Under the pieces are notes generated by a model that was not told the DNA's origin, did no database searches, and saw only the letters and a list, made by a program, of their open reading frames with translations. The position numbers were made by a program, and so were the translations under genes. A stretch of 64,000 nt of DNA from Pseudomonas sp. LS.1a. Lineage in GTDB: Bacteria; Pseudomonadota; Gammaproteobacteria; Pseudomonadales; Pseudomonadaceae. Below are positions 9,522 through 17,616 of the stretch, piece after piece. Location of the stretch: positions 3,016,001 through 3,080,000 of the forward strand of contig NZ_CP092827.1 in assembly GCF_022533585.1 (NCBI RefSeq), written 5' to 3'. Numbering within the stretch: the stretch's first letter is position 1; each line of letters begins with the position of its first letter.

Positions 9522-9615
9522 GGCCTCTTCGCGGGTAAACCCGCTCCCACAGATACCGAGCGAGCCTCGGGCAATGCACTTCCCCTGTGGGAGCGGGTTT
9601 ACCCGCGAAGAGGCC
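9522..9615. repeat. REP-type inverted repeat (BIME-like pair)
   Basis: Arms GGCCTCTTCGCGGGTAAACC and its complement at the far end enclose a spacer of about 30 bases. It separates the convergent LysR and IclR genes and may serve as a two-way terminator. Confidence 0.85.
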
Positions 9616-9628
9616 GGTACAGGCTGAC

Positions 9629-10402
9629 TCAAACCACCAAGGCCCGCTGCACCTCGCCCACCGTTGTAGCCAGGCTGTTCAGGTGCAGGTTCAACACCCG
9701 CTCCACCGGCGCCTGGTCCAACGGCCAGTGCAAGGCAATGCTCCCGGCCAGGCGCCCTTCGGCATGCACCGGCAGGGCAATCGCGCGGATCAGGAACGGC
9801 AAGCGCACCGGGTACTCCCAGTGCCCTTCGGTTCGCTGGCCGAACCCCTTGTTCGCTTCCTCCTCGATGTCGCGCAGCACTGCCTCGTCGCCCACCTGCT
9901 CATGGGTCGCCAGGCGCTGCACTTCATCGACCGCCAACTCTCCCAGGCATGCCCGCCCCATCGCCGAGTGGAACAGGCTGGCATGGTGCCCGACGATCTG
10001 GCAGGTGTGCGGGTAGCGCTTGCGCAGTACCTGGGGGATGGCGCTTTCCATCACCTCCAGCCGCTCGCCGTCGAAACACGACAGGTCGGCCACCAGCCCG
10101 GTACGCTCGCTCAACTCCAGCAACATGGGCGCGGCGCTTTCCACCAGGCGCCGCTTGAAACGCAACTGGCGGTCACCGAACAGGCGCTGCGCGCACAGCC
10201 GGTAGCGCCGGTCGCTGAGGCCGCGGTAGACCCAGCCCTGTTCCTGCAAGGTGGCGAGCATGCGCGACACCGTGGCCTTGGGCAGCGCCGTCAGGTAATG
10301 CAGTTCTTCCAGGCCCAGCGCCTGGTGTTCGCCCAGCAGGTCGACGATGGCCAGCGCCCGTTCTACCGAGCGCACGCCGCCACTGTCTGCCGTGATGCCC
10401 AT
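9629..10402 (-). CDS. IclR-family transcriptional regulator
   Basis: A 257-residue regulator. The N-terminal winged helix begins VRSVERALAIVDLL and contains ATVSRMLATLQEQGWVYR. The C-terminal GAF-like effector domain includes HASLFHSAMGRACLGEL and IALPVHAEGRLAGSIALHWP. It is the last gene of the M20/MFS/amidase/IclR run, 65 bases after the amidase stop, with a good GGAGG ribosome site. It probably controls that operon in response to the substrate or breakdown product. Confidence 0.9.
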   Translation of the reverse strand: MGITADSGGVRSVERALAIVDLLGEHQALGLEELHYLTALPKATVSRMLATLQEQGWVYRGLSDRRYRLCAQRLFGDRQLRFKRRLVESAAPMLLELSERTGLVADLSCFDGERLEVMESAIPQVLRKRYPHTCQIVGHHASLFHSAMGRACLGELAVDEVQRLATHEQVGDEAVLRDIEEEANKGFGQRTEGHWEYPVRLPFLIRAIALPVHAEGRLAGSIALHWPLDQAPVERVLNLHLNSLATTVGEVQRALVV

Positions 10403-10467
10403 GTGTGTGACCTCCCTGTAGCTGGATGGTCAGGATAGCCAGCAAGATCCGCGCCTGCCCAGCGGTT

Positions 10468-11922
10468 TCATGGCGCTTGCAGGCTCCGGGGTGGGCGCCG
10501 CGCTACCCAACGGGTGAGCTGTTCATGGGCATGGGCCAGCTGCAATACCGCATGGTCGGCCTGGGCCGGGCCGATGATCTGCAGGCCCATGGGCAACCCG
10601 GCAGCATTGAAACCGACCGGTACGCTGATGCTCGGCAAACCGGCCAGGGTCGGTCCTGTCACCACTTCCATCCAGCGGTGATAGGTGTCCATCGTCCGCC
10701 CCCCGACCACCGTTGGCCAAGGTTGCCGTGCATCGAAAGGGAACACCTGGGCCGATGGCAACAGCAGGAAATCGTAACGCTCGAACAGCTTGCCCAGCGC
10801 ACGGTACCAGTCGCTGCGGGCCACTGAAGCCTGGTACACCGCAGCCGCGCTCAGTTGCAGGCCACCCTCCACCTCCCACTGCGCCTCGGGCTTGAGCAGC
10901 GCGCGCTTGCGCGGGTCGGCATAGGCCGCACCGAGGTTGCCGTGCACCAGGAAGTGGCGATGGGTCAGCCAGCATTGCCACAAGCGCGCCAGGTCGAACG
11001 CCGGCTGGCAGGCCTCAACCCGGCAGCCCAGCTCAGCGAAGTCCGCCAGGGCCGCTTCGCACAGGCTCAGCACCCCGTCATCCATCGCCAGGTAGCCGTC
11101 GTAGTCGCCCAGCCAGCCAACCCGCACGCCGCGGAAATCGCGCTGCAACCCGGCGGCAAAATCGCGCCGGCCCTCCCCCAGCGACAACGGCGCCCGCGCA
11201 TCGAAGCCCGCCTGGGTCGACAACAGCCGCGCCACATCCACCACGCTGCGCCCCATCGGCCCCTCGGTGGCCAGCTGCTGCATGAACAGTTCCGGCGCCG
11301 GCCCATGGGGCACCCGGCCCTGCGACGGGCGCAGGCCATACACATTGTTGAACGCCGCCGGGTTGCGCAGCGAACCCATCATGTCGCTGCCGTCGGCGAC
11401 CGGCAGCAGGCGCATGGCCAGCGCCGCCGCCGCCCCACCGCTGCTGCCCCCGGCCACCTTGTCCGGGTCATAGGCATTGGTGGTGGTACCGAACAGGGTG
11501 TTGTAGGTCTGCGAACCAAGGCCGAATTCCGGCACATTGCTCTTACCCACGATCAGCGCCCCACTGGCCCGCACCCGCGCCACGCTGATCGCATCCTGCT
11601 CGGGCACCTGTTCGGCAAACAGCGGCGAGCCCAGGGTGGTGCGCAGCCCGGCAGTAGCGGCCAGGTCCTTGATCGCCTGGGGCATGCCATGCATCCAGCC
11701 CCGCGAATGGCCACGGGCCAGCTCGCGGTCACGCTCATCAGCCTCGGCCAGCAGCACTTCGGCCGGGCGCAACGACACCAGCGCATTGACCTGCGGGTTG
11801 AAACGCTCGATATGCGCCAGATAGGCCTGCATCACCTCACGGCACGATATCTGGCGGGCATGGATGGCCTGGGACAATGCCTCGGCATCGAGGGCAACGA
11901 TGGGGTCGATGGCTAGCGACAT
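10468..11922 (-). CDS. Amidase (amidase signature family)
   Basis: A 484-residue amidase that hydrolyses a carboxamide to acid and ammonia, or a related amide bond. The Ser-cisSer-Lys triad is visible: Lys85 (PQAIKDLAA), cis-Ser about 160 (AGGSSGGAAAALA) and nucleophile Ser about 184 (DGSDMMGSLRNPA). The second Gly of the usual GSDxGGS is Met here, a mild deviation. The start at 11922 shares one base with the stop of the transporter gene upstream (TGATG), so the two are translationally coupled. The substrate is unknown; neighbours suggest an imported N-acyl or amide compound. Confidence 0.92.
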   Translation of the reverse strand: MSLAIDPIVALDAEALSQAIHARQISCREVMQAYLAHIERFNPQVNALVSLRPAEVLLAEADERDRELARGHSRGWMHGMPQAIKDLAATAGLRTTLGSPLFAEQVPEQDAISVARVRASGALIVGKSNVPEFGLGSQTYNTLFGTTTNAYDPDKVAGGSSGGAAAALAMRLLPVADGSDMMGSLRNPAAFNNVYGLRPSQGRVPHGPAPELFMQQLATEGPMGRSVVDVARLLSTQAGFDARAPLSLGEGRRDFAAGLQRDFRGVRVGWLGDYDGYLAMDDGVLSLCEAALADFAELGCRVEACQPAFDLARLWQCWLTHRHFLVHGNLGAAYADPRKRALLKPEAQWEVEGGLQLSAAAVYQASVARSDWYRALGKLFERYDFLLLPSAQVFPFDARQPWPTVVGGRTMDTYHRWMEVVTGPTLAGLPSISVPVGFNAAGLPMGLQIIGPAQADHAVLQLAHAHEQLTRWVARRPPRSLQAP

Positions 11923-13232
11923 CACGGTTCTACTCCCAGGTTGAACGCGGCAGTTTTGCCCGCGCGTGGGGCTTCTTTCAGGCAATAGGTGCCCAGCAGT
12001 GTCAGCAGGCAGGCGAACAGCACGTAGAACGACGGCGCCACCGGAGTGCCGAGCACCTTGCTCAGCCAGGTGACGATCAACGGGGCGAAGCCGCCGAACA
12101 CCATCACCGCCACGTTATAGGCCACCGACACACCGGTAGAACGCACCTCGACCGGGAATTGCTCGGCCAAGGCCGTGGGCGCCGGCCCGAAGAAGCCGCC
12201 AATGGCAGTGCACAGCAGCAGTTGCATCACCAGCAGGCGCTCCAGCGACGGCGCGGCAGCCACCCACACATACAACGGGTAGACCATGACGAAGAACGCC
12301 AGGGTGAAGGCCATCAGTACCGGGCGCCGACCCAGCCGGTCAGACAATGCCCCGGACAGCGGGATCACCACGGTCATCAGCCCCACAGCCAGCATCTGCA
12401 CCAGCAGCACCTGGTCCAGCGGCAGGCCAAGGTTCTTGTGGGCGAAGGTCGGCATGTTCACCAGTACCACGTAGAACGACACCGTCGCGCCACAGGCCAG
12501 GCCCATCGATACCATCAGGCTGCGCCGGTGCTCACGCAGCACCTGCCACAGGCTGGGCGACTGGCCCTTGGCCTGGCGGCGCGCCTCGATGAACTCCTCG
12601 GGTTCTTCCATGTGCTTGCGAATCCACAGCCCCACCGGGCCGATCAGCAGGCCGAGCACGAACGGGATACGCCAGCCCCAGCTGTCCAGTGCCGCAGGCG
12701 TGCACAGGTGGGTGACCAGCGCCACCATCGCCGCCCCGGAGAACACCGCCAGGCACTGCCCCACCAGTTGCCACGAGCCATACAGGCCCTTGCGGTGGGC
12801 CGGCGCGCTCTCCACCAGAAATGCCGTGGCGCTGGCGTACTCGCCGCCGGTGGCAAAACCCTGCAGCATGCGCGCCACCACGATCAGCATCGGCGCGGCC
12901 ATGCCGATGGCCAGGTAGTCGGGGGCAAAGGCGATCATGGCAATGGACACGGTCATCAGCCGGATGATCATCTGCATCGCCGCCTTGCGGCCCTTGCGGT
13001 CGGAATACATGCCCAGCAGCACGCCGCCCACCGGGCGCATGAAAAAGCCGACGCCAAAGGTGGCCAGGGCCATCAGCAGCGAGGCATATTCGTCGTCGGA
13101 GGGGAAGAATTGCCGGGCGATGATGCTGGCCAGAAAGCCGTAAACGATGAAGTCATACCACTCCAGGGCGTTGCCGATGACGGCGGCGACCACTTGCCGG
13201 GTACGCGACACGCCGGTGCTCGAAGTCTGCAT
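11922..13232 (-). CDS. MHS-family MFS transporter (metabolite:H+ symporter)
   Basis: A 436-residue inner-membrane carrier with about 12 transmembrane helices. The N-terminal VVAAVIGNALEWYDFIVYGF is a hallmark of the metabolite:H+ symporter family (KgtP, ProP, ShiA). The loop 2-3 motif GMYSDRKGRKAAM and a PVGGVLLG stretch are present. The start at 13232 (MQTSSTGVSRT) has GGAG upstream. It is placed between the M20 hydrolase and the amidase, so it probably imports their substrate. Confidence 0.9.
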   Translation of the reverse strand: MQTSSTGVSRTRQVVAAVIGNALEWYDFIVYGFLASIIARQFFPSDDEYASLLMALATFGVGFFMRPVGGVLLGMYSDRKGRKAAMQMIIRLMTVSIAMIAFAPDYLAIGMAAPMLIVVARMLQGFATGGEYASATAFLVESAPAHRKGLYGSWQLVGQCLAVFSGAAMVALVTHLCTPAALDSWGWRIPFVLGLLIGPVGLWIRKHMEEPEEFIEARRQAKGQSPSLWQVLREHRRSLMVSMGLACGATVSFYVVLVNMPTFAHKNLGLPLDQVLLVQMLAVGLMTVVIPLSGALSDRLGRRPVLMAFTLAFFVMVYPLYVWVAAAPSLERLLVMQLLLCTAIGGFFGPAPTALAEQFPVEVRSTGVSVAYNVAVMVFGGFAPLIVTWLSKVLGTPVAPSFYVLFACLLTLLGTYCLKEAPRAGKTAAFNLGVEP

Positions 13233-13314
13233 AGGAAACACTCCACACAATGATTGGGTGATCGCCCAGGCGCGGTCGCGCCCGGGTTCCAGCGGCAGTC
13301 GTCAAAAGGAAAGG

Positions 13315-14490
13315 TCAGGCGGGCGCGAGCCAGCGCTCTGCCAGCGCGCCCCAGTAGGCGGCGCCGGTCAGCAGGATGTCGTCGTTGAAGTCGTAGGCCG
13401 GGTTGTGCACCATCGGCCGCGATACGCCATTGCCGATGAACAGGTAGGCGCCCGGGCAGCGTTGCAGCATCCAGGCGAAGTCTTCGCTGCCCATCAGCTT
13501 GCGGGTGTTGCCATCCACTGCCTCGGTACCCAGCAACTCCACTCCCACCTGCCGGGCAAAGGCGTTTTCCGCGGCGTGGTTGACCAGCACCGGGTAGGCC
13601 GGGCGGTGTTCGATAGTGGCGCGGCAGCCAAAGCTCTCGGCCTGGCTGACGATAATGGCGCGCACTCGCTCCAGGGTCTGCGCCCTCACCTCGGCGTTCA
13701 GCGCGCGCAGGCTCAGGCGCAGCAGCGCCTGCTGCGGGATCACGTTGGCCGCTTCGCCGGCCTGCAAGGCGCCGACGGTAACCACGGCCGCCTCCTGCGC
13801 ATCGATATTGCGCGCCACCACGGTTTGCAGGGCCATCACCACACTGGCCGCCGCCACCAGCGGGTCGACGGTCAGGTGCGGCATCGAACCATGGCCGCCA
13901 ACCCCGTCGAGGGTCACCGTGAGCAGGTCTTGCGAGGCCATCATCGGCCCCTCGCGAAAGCCCAGGTGCCCGGCCGGCAGCCCGGGCATGTTGTGCATGC
14001 CGAACAGTGCATCGCAAGGGAAGCGTTCCAGCAGACCGTCGGCCAGCATCGCCTCGGCGCCACCCTGGCCCTCCTCGGCCGGCTGGAAGATCAGCGTCAG
14101 CGTGCCGTCGAACTGCCGGGTCGCTGCCAGGTAGCGTGCGGCGCCCAGCAGCATGGTGGTATGCCCGTCATGGCCGCAGGCGTGCATGCAGCCCTGGTGC
14201 TGGCTGCTGTACGCGGCGCCGGTAGCCTCGTGGATGGGCAGCGCGTCCATGTCGGCGCGCAGGCCCAGGCGGCGTGGGCTGCTGCCATTGCGCAGTACGC
14301 CGACCACGCCGGTCTTGCCGATACCGGCATGTACCTCGTAGCCCCATTCTTCGAGCAGACGGGCGACCAGCGCTGAAGTGCGGCTTTCTTCAAAACCCAG
14401 CTCCGGGTGAGCGTGAATATCGTGACGGATTGCGTGCAGGTCGCTGGCCACATCGTTCAGCCAGGCCAGGATATGCTGATGTCGGGACAT
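13315..14490 (-). CDS. M20-family amidohydrolase (hippurate hydrolase/aminoacylase-like)
   Basis: A 391-residue zinc-type M20D peptidase/amidohydrolase that cleaves N-acyl amino acids or similar amides. Metal-binding and catalytic motifs are CMHACGHDGHTTM, PAEEGQGGA, FGMHNMPGLP and MGSEDFAWML, with a late VHNPAYDFND. The dimerisation domain lies between about residues 185 and 300. It is the first gene of a four-gene minus-strand run (82 bases to the transporter). The start is MSRHQHILAWL, with GAGG upstream. Specificity cannot be told from sequence. Confidence 0.92.
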   Translation of the reverse strand: MSRHQHILAWLNDVASDLHAIRHDIHAHPELGFEESRTSALVARLLEEWGYEVHAGIGKTGVVGVLRNGSSPRRLGLRADMDALPIHEATGAAYSSQHQGCMHACGHDGHTTMLLGAARYLAATRQFDGTLTLIFQPAEEGQGGAEAMLADGLLERFPCDALFGMHNMPGLPAGHLGFREGPMMASQDLLTVTLDGVGGHGSMPHLTVDPLVAAASVVMALQTVVARNIDAQEAAVVTVGALQAGEAANVIPQQALLRLSLRALNAEVRAQTLERVRAIIVSQAESFGCRATIEHRPAYPVLVNHAAENAFARQVGVELLGTEAVDGNTRKLMGSEDFAWMLQRCPGAYLFIGNGVSRPMVHNPAYDFNDDILLTGAAYWGALAERWLAPA

Positions 14491-14967
14491 GTAGAGTCTC
14501 CTCGCGCGGGTGGTTTCCCGTTCTTGTTGTTCGCCTAGAGGTCACGACGGGTGAGGCAGGTCGTGCTTGGCTGACAGATAAGCGCGAGGAGCGATGAAGC
14601 ACAATCGAATCTGGTTTCATGCTGTGGAACATAAAAGCAGGGCCTGGGCTAATGCCTGCCAGTTACGCGGTCACCGTGGGAGCTTGCCCAGCCCTTTGGG
14701 ATGCGCTGTCGCGTAGATAACTGAATTTGCGAGCAATCCGCGTAATTTGTGGGAGCGGCTTTAGCCGCGAAGAATCCAACGCAGTGCATGGCACCGGCTG
14801 CGCCGGTGTTCGCGGCTTAAAGCCGCTCCCACAGAGTCCCTGCCAATTCAATGAGTTATGTACAGTTCTATGAGAGCTGGCTTGCCTGCGATGGGCAGCG
14901 TAGCAGCCGCGTTAACGCGATCTGACAGGCATTGGGGCCTTGGCTTACCTGGCCTGCCTGCTTCGGA
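14491..14967. other. Intergenic region between M20 hydrolase promoter and orphan Rhs gene
   Basis: No gene is supported here. The first part (14491-14650) must contain the promoter of the minus-strand hydrolase operon. A REP palindrome lies at 14749-14833, and a half REP-like stretch around 14870-14920 precedes the 3' end of the orphan Rhs gene. This marks the boundary between conserved chromosome and the Rhs region. Confidence 0.6.
14749..14833. repeat. REP-type inverted repeat
   Basis: Arms TGTGGGAGCGGCTTTAGCCG and its complement (with one extra T in AAGCCG) flank GCATGGCACCGGCTGCGCCGG. It is nearly identical to the unit at 1275-1373. Confidence 0.85.
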
Positions 14968-15786
14968 TCACACAGAGGTTTCTCTGAACCTCGCGCGCCC
15001 CTGCACGACCCGGTCCCTGGGTGCGATCAGCGGCGACTCTTTGCCTCTGAGCAGATACCACCCACTGGCCTCCATTAGCGACGCTCTCAACAACGTACCC
15101 AGCGGTAGCCTCAGTTCCCTGGCGGTTTTAATGGCTCTGGTACTGTCAAAGATCAACTGATCGAACTTGGCCGTGCCACCGACGCCTGCAGTTACGATAC
15201 CAGCGGAGGTCAACACCTCAGCGCTCAGGGATGCAGCGGGAAAGCCAAATGCCGTTGCAACACCTGGTACCTTCAAGGCTGTGCTGACCAAGCCAGCATT
15301 GAAGACGATTGCGTTATTTCTGCGGCTGCGCGAATCGAACTCCTTGGGTACCGGCTGTTTGTTGATGTTTGCCTTTGACCGGCGAACAATGTTTTTAGCA
15401 GCCTTGACCAAGGATGAGAACATTCCCACAGTACCGGTTATACCCCCGAGAAACTGGCCGATTACACGCGTTATCGAATGGCCGTCGCGATCTACATTGT
15501 TGACAGGGTCTCCTTGGCAATAAGCATAGGCATTAAGCCCTCCCCGACCAAACGGGCTGAATATGTCCGGGCGATGAAAGCGCATCAACACGGTATCATA
15601 CGCACGCTTACCATTGCCCAACAGGTAACAGCGCGGCAATGATGCTCCTGGTTCTCCGATAAAGGCCAATAAAGGGCCGGTTTGGACTAACCAATAGCCA
15701 TAGGGTGTATATAGATGGACTGGGAAATTATTACCTGCATGAATTGATGATTGCGGATCAGTTGCGAGTAATGTCGAAGTTTTCAT
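14968..15786 (-). CDS. Short orphan Rhs-core protein with C-terminal putative toxin domain
   Basis: A 272-residue protein. The N-terminus (MKTSTLLATDPQSSIHAG, then YTPYGYW) and the core YLLGNGKRAYDTVLMRF...FSPFGRGGLNAYAYCQGDPVNNVD are those of short Rhs repeat-associated core proteins common in Pseudomonas. The variable C-terminal part (after about residue 105) has hydrophobic segments (IGQFLGGITGTVGMFSSLV; PGVATAFGFPAASLSAEVL) and ends in a basic tail. It has no YD-repeat shell and is not a fragment of the large rhs gene. It is probably a self-standing toxin-like protein of unknown activity. No obvious immunity gene follows. The start at 15786 fits the family but has a weak ribosome site. 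Confidence 0.7.
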   Translation of the reverse strand: MKTSTLLATDPQSSIHAGNNFPVHLYTPYGYWLVQTGPLLAFIGEPGASLPRCYLLGNGKRAYDTVLMRFHRPDIFSPFGRGGLNAYAYCQGDPVNNVDRDGHSITRVIGQFLGGITGTVGMFSSLVKAAKNIVRRSKANINKQPVPKEFDSRSRRNNAIVFNAGLVSTALKVPGVATAFGFPAASLSAEVLTSAGIVTAGVGGTAKFDQLIFDSTRAIKTARELRLPLGTLLRASLMEASGWYLLRGKESPLIAPRDRVVQGRARFRETSV

Positions 15787-15829
15787 GACTGTAAGTTTCT
15801 GGTTGTTGTGTTTGCCAAACCACACTAAC

Positions 15830-15845
15830 ACGCATGAACATGCGT
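15830..15845. promoter_or_regulatory. Palindrome upstream of orphan Rhs gene (candidate operator)
   Basis: ACGCATG-AA-CATGCGT is a perfect 7-base inverted repeat, about 45 bases upstream of the orphan Rhs start at 15786. Its position suits an operator. No regulator is identified. Confidence 0.3.
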
Positions 15846-15893
15846 TAATAACTCCCAGACCTACTGAGCGGAAACATTATCCACGTATGGTTG

Positions 15894-16986
15894 ATCTTGG
15901 CGACCAGCCGGCCAATGGCATCGCGCTCGAACAGCGTATGCCGCTCCGGCCACTCGGCATTTTCGCCATAGCCAATCTCATCCAGCCGGGTCAGGTTATC
16001 CACCCGAACTTCTTCGCTCAGCCGGTCCGAAGCGTCGTAGGCAAAGCTGTACGTGGCGTTGTTCTCATTGACCAGTGCGGTCAGGCGCACGGCCTTGACG
16101 TACTCGTAGCGTACCCGCTGGCCCTTGGCATCCTGGCGGCTGCTCGGCAGGCCACGGGCCTGCCAGGTGCTGCCATCCGGGTAGCCGACCTTGGTCACCA
16201 AGGTGGTCAGGTGGTGATATTCGTAGGTGGTCTTGCGCCCCAGCGGGTCGGTTTCTTCCAGCAGGCGGGCGTATTCATCGTACTTGAAGGCGAGCCGGTT
16301 GCCGTCCGCCAAGCTCAGGCCAACCATGTTGCCCTGCTCGTCCAGCTCGATGGCGTAGCGTTCGCCACCGTAGTTACGGCTGGCGACCACGCGGTGGTCC
16401 GCGTTGTACTGCACTTCCAGCTCGCGACCGAGCACGTCGGTGGCCCAGCTGGTGCGGGCGTCTAGGTCATAGCGGAAGTGGTAGTGCTCGTCATCGCTGG
16501 TCCAGTGCTCGACCACGCGCGGCTTGTCGCCGAGGGTTTCCCAACGGTAGTGGCAGCCCAGGCCCAGCGCGTTGCTGTGGGTTACCATCAGGCCTTCGGC
16601 GTAGCTGAAGCTGCGCACGGTGTCGCCGTTGCGGTTGATCACCGCACTCAGCTGGCCGTGTTCGTCGTAGCGGTACTGGGTGAGCGTTTCCACCGCCTGG
16701 TTGTTCACCACGCGCTTGATGTCGGTCAGGCGACCCAGCGGGTTGTCGTAGTGCAGGTGCACGCGTGTGCCGCCGGTGGCGCTGATGTCGGTCAGCGTAC
16801 CGTCAGGCGTGCGGGTGAAATGCAGGAAGTGGCCGAGGGCGTTTTCGATGCGTTGCAGCGGCACTTCGCTGTTGGTGTCCGGCACTTCGCCGAAGTAGAA
16901 GAACAGGTTGCCGAGGGTTTGCAGGATGTAGTGGCCGCCCTCGGTGCACACCAGGTACACCTGCTCGTGCGGGTTGTAGATGCGCC
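15894..16986 (-). pseudogene. Rhs YD-repeat shell fragment (internal piece, both ends lost)
   Basis: It translates as Rhs sequence matching the intact gene from HEQVYLVCTEGGHYILQTL to DAIGRLVAKIN. Two in-frame internal deletions are visible: the parent's segment between GSTWRA and RGLPSSRQDA is missing, and 12 residues (RFSYNVGGHLTR) are missing between NLTR and LDEIGYGE. Homology ends abruptly at about 16986 and about 15894. There is no PAAR region, core end, toxin or good start codon. It is a remnant left by recombination between repeated YD units. Confidence 0.8.
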
Positions 16987-17205
16987 CGGCGGCACATGCA
17001 GTGAAAGAATATCGGCTCTACCTATACTTTGGCAGAGCCAAACAAACCATTCGTTATTAAAGATCGAATCCTTATTGCCCCAATGCTCACAACAAAAACT
17101 TTAAATTAAAAACAACACATAACCGCACATCGAAAATCAGATCCAAACACTAAAAAATGTTGACGCAGAGCGCCAATTCCAGGTTCCTCTGGACCTTCGT
17201 CGAGC

Positions 17206-17616
17206 TTATTCGCCCTCATATAACCCAACATACTTCAACCCATTATAATTCGACTTTAGCGGCTTGGAAATTACCGTGCCACCATCAGAGTACCAGAAAA
17301 TTGCATTAGCCTTAGTAATTCCAAGTCTCAAACACTCCGCCTTTAGATCCTCAATGCAACTGGAATCAACCGCAGATTCAAGCAAGATCTCCTCTAAATT
17401 CACCTCCTCCGCTTTTCTTGGTATAATTCCTATGAAATCCTCGTCATACCATCTCACACCAATATCTTTGCAAAACCCACAAACCTTATATGCTGGATCA
17501 TCCAAATCCACAGAATAGTCTAATTCAAAATACTTTAGATACTCATCCTCCGAAGAGAAATTTGTACCTACCCAAACATGAACTTTTTCATACCGATCAA
17601 TATCATAAGAGTCCAT
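17206..17616 (-). CDS. Imm22-like immunity protein
   Basis: A 136-residue acidic, cytoplasmic protein directly after the toxin tip stop (next codon boundary, 17617). The pattern KVHVWVGTNFSSEDEYLKYFEL, then FCKDIGVRWYDEDFIGII, resembles the immunity 22 family, whose members protect against contact-dependent or Rhs toxin domains. The DNA is clearly more AT-rich than the Rhs shell, as is usual for horizontally gained toxin/immunity pairs. It probably neutralises the toxin encoded at the end of the adjacent Rhs piece, and may be retained as protection from sister cells. Translation may depend on coupling to the upstream frame. Confidence 0.65.
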   Translation of the reverse strand: MDSYDIDRYEKVHVWVGTNFSSEDEYLKYFELDYSVDLDDPAYKVCGFCKDIGVRWYDEDFIGIIPRKAEEVNLEEILLESAVDSSCIEDLKAECLRLGITKANAIFWYSDGGTVISKPLKSNYNGLKYVGLYEGE

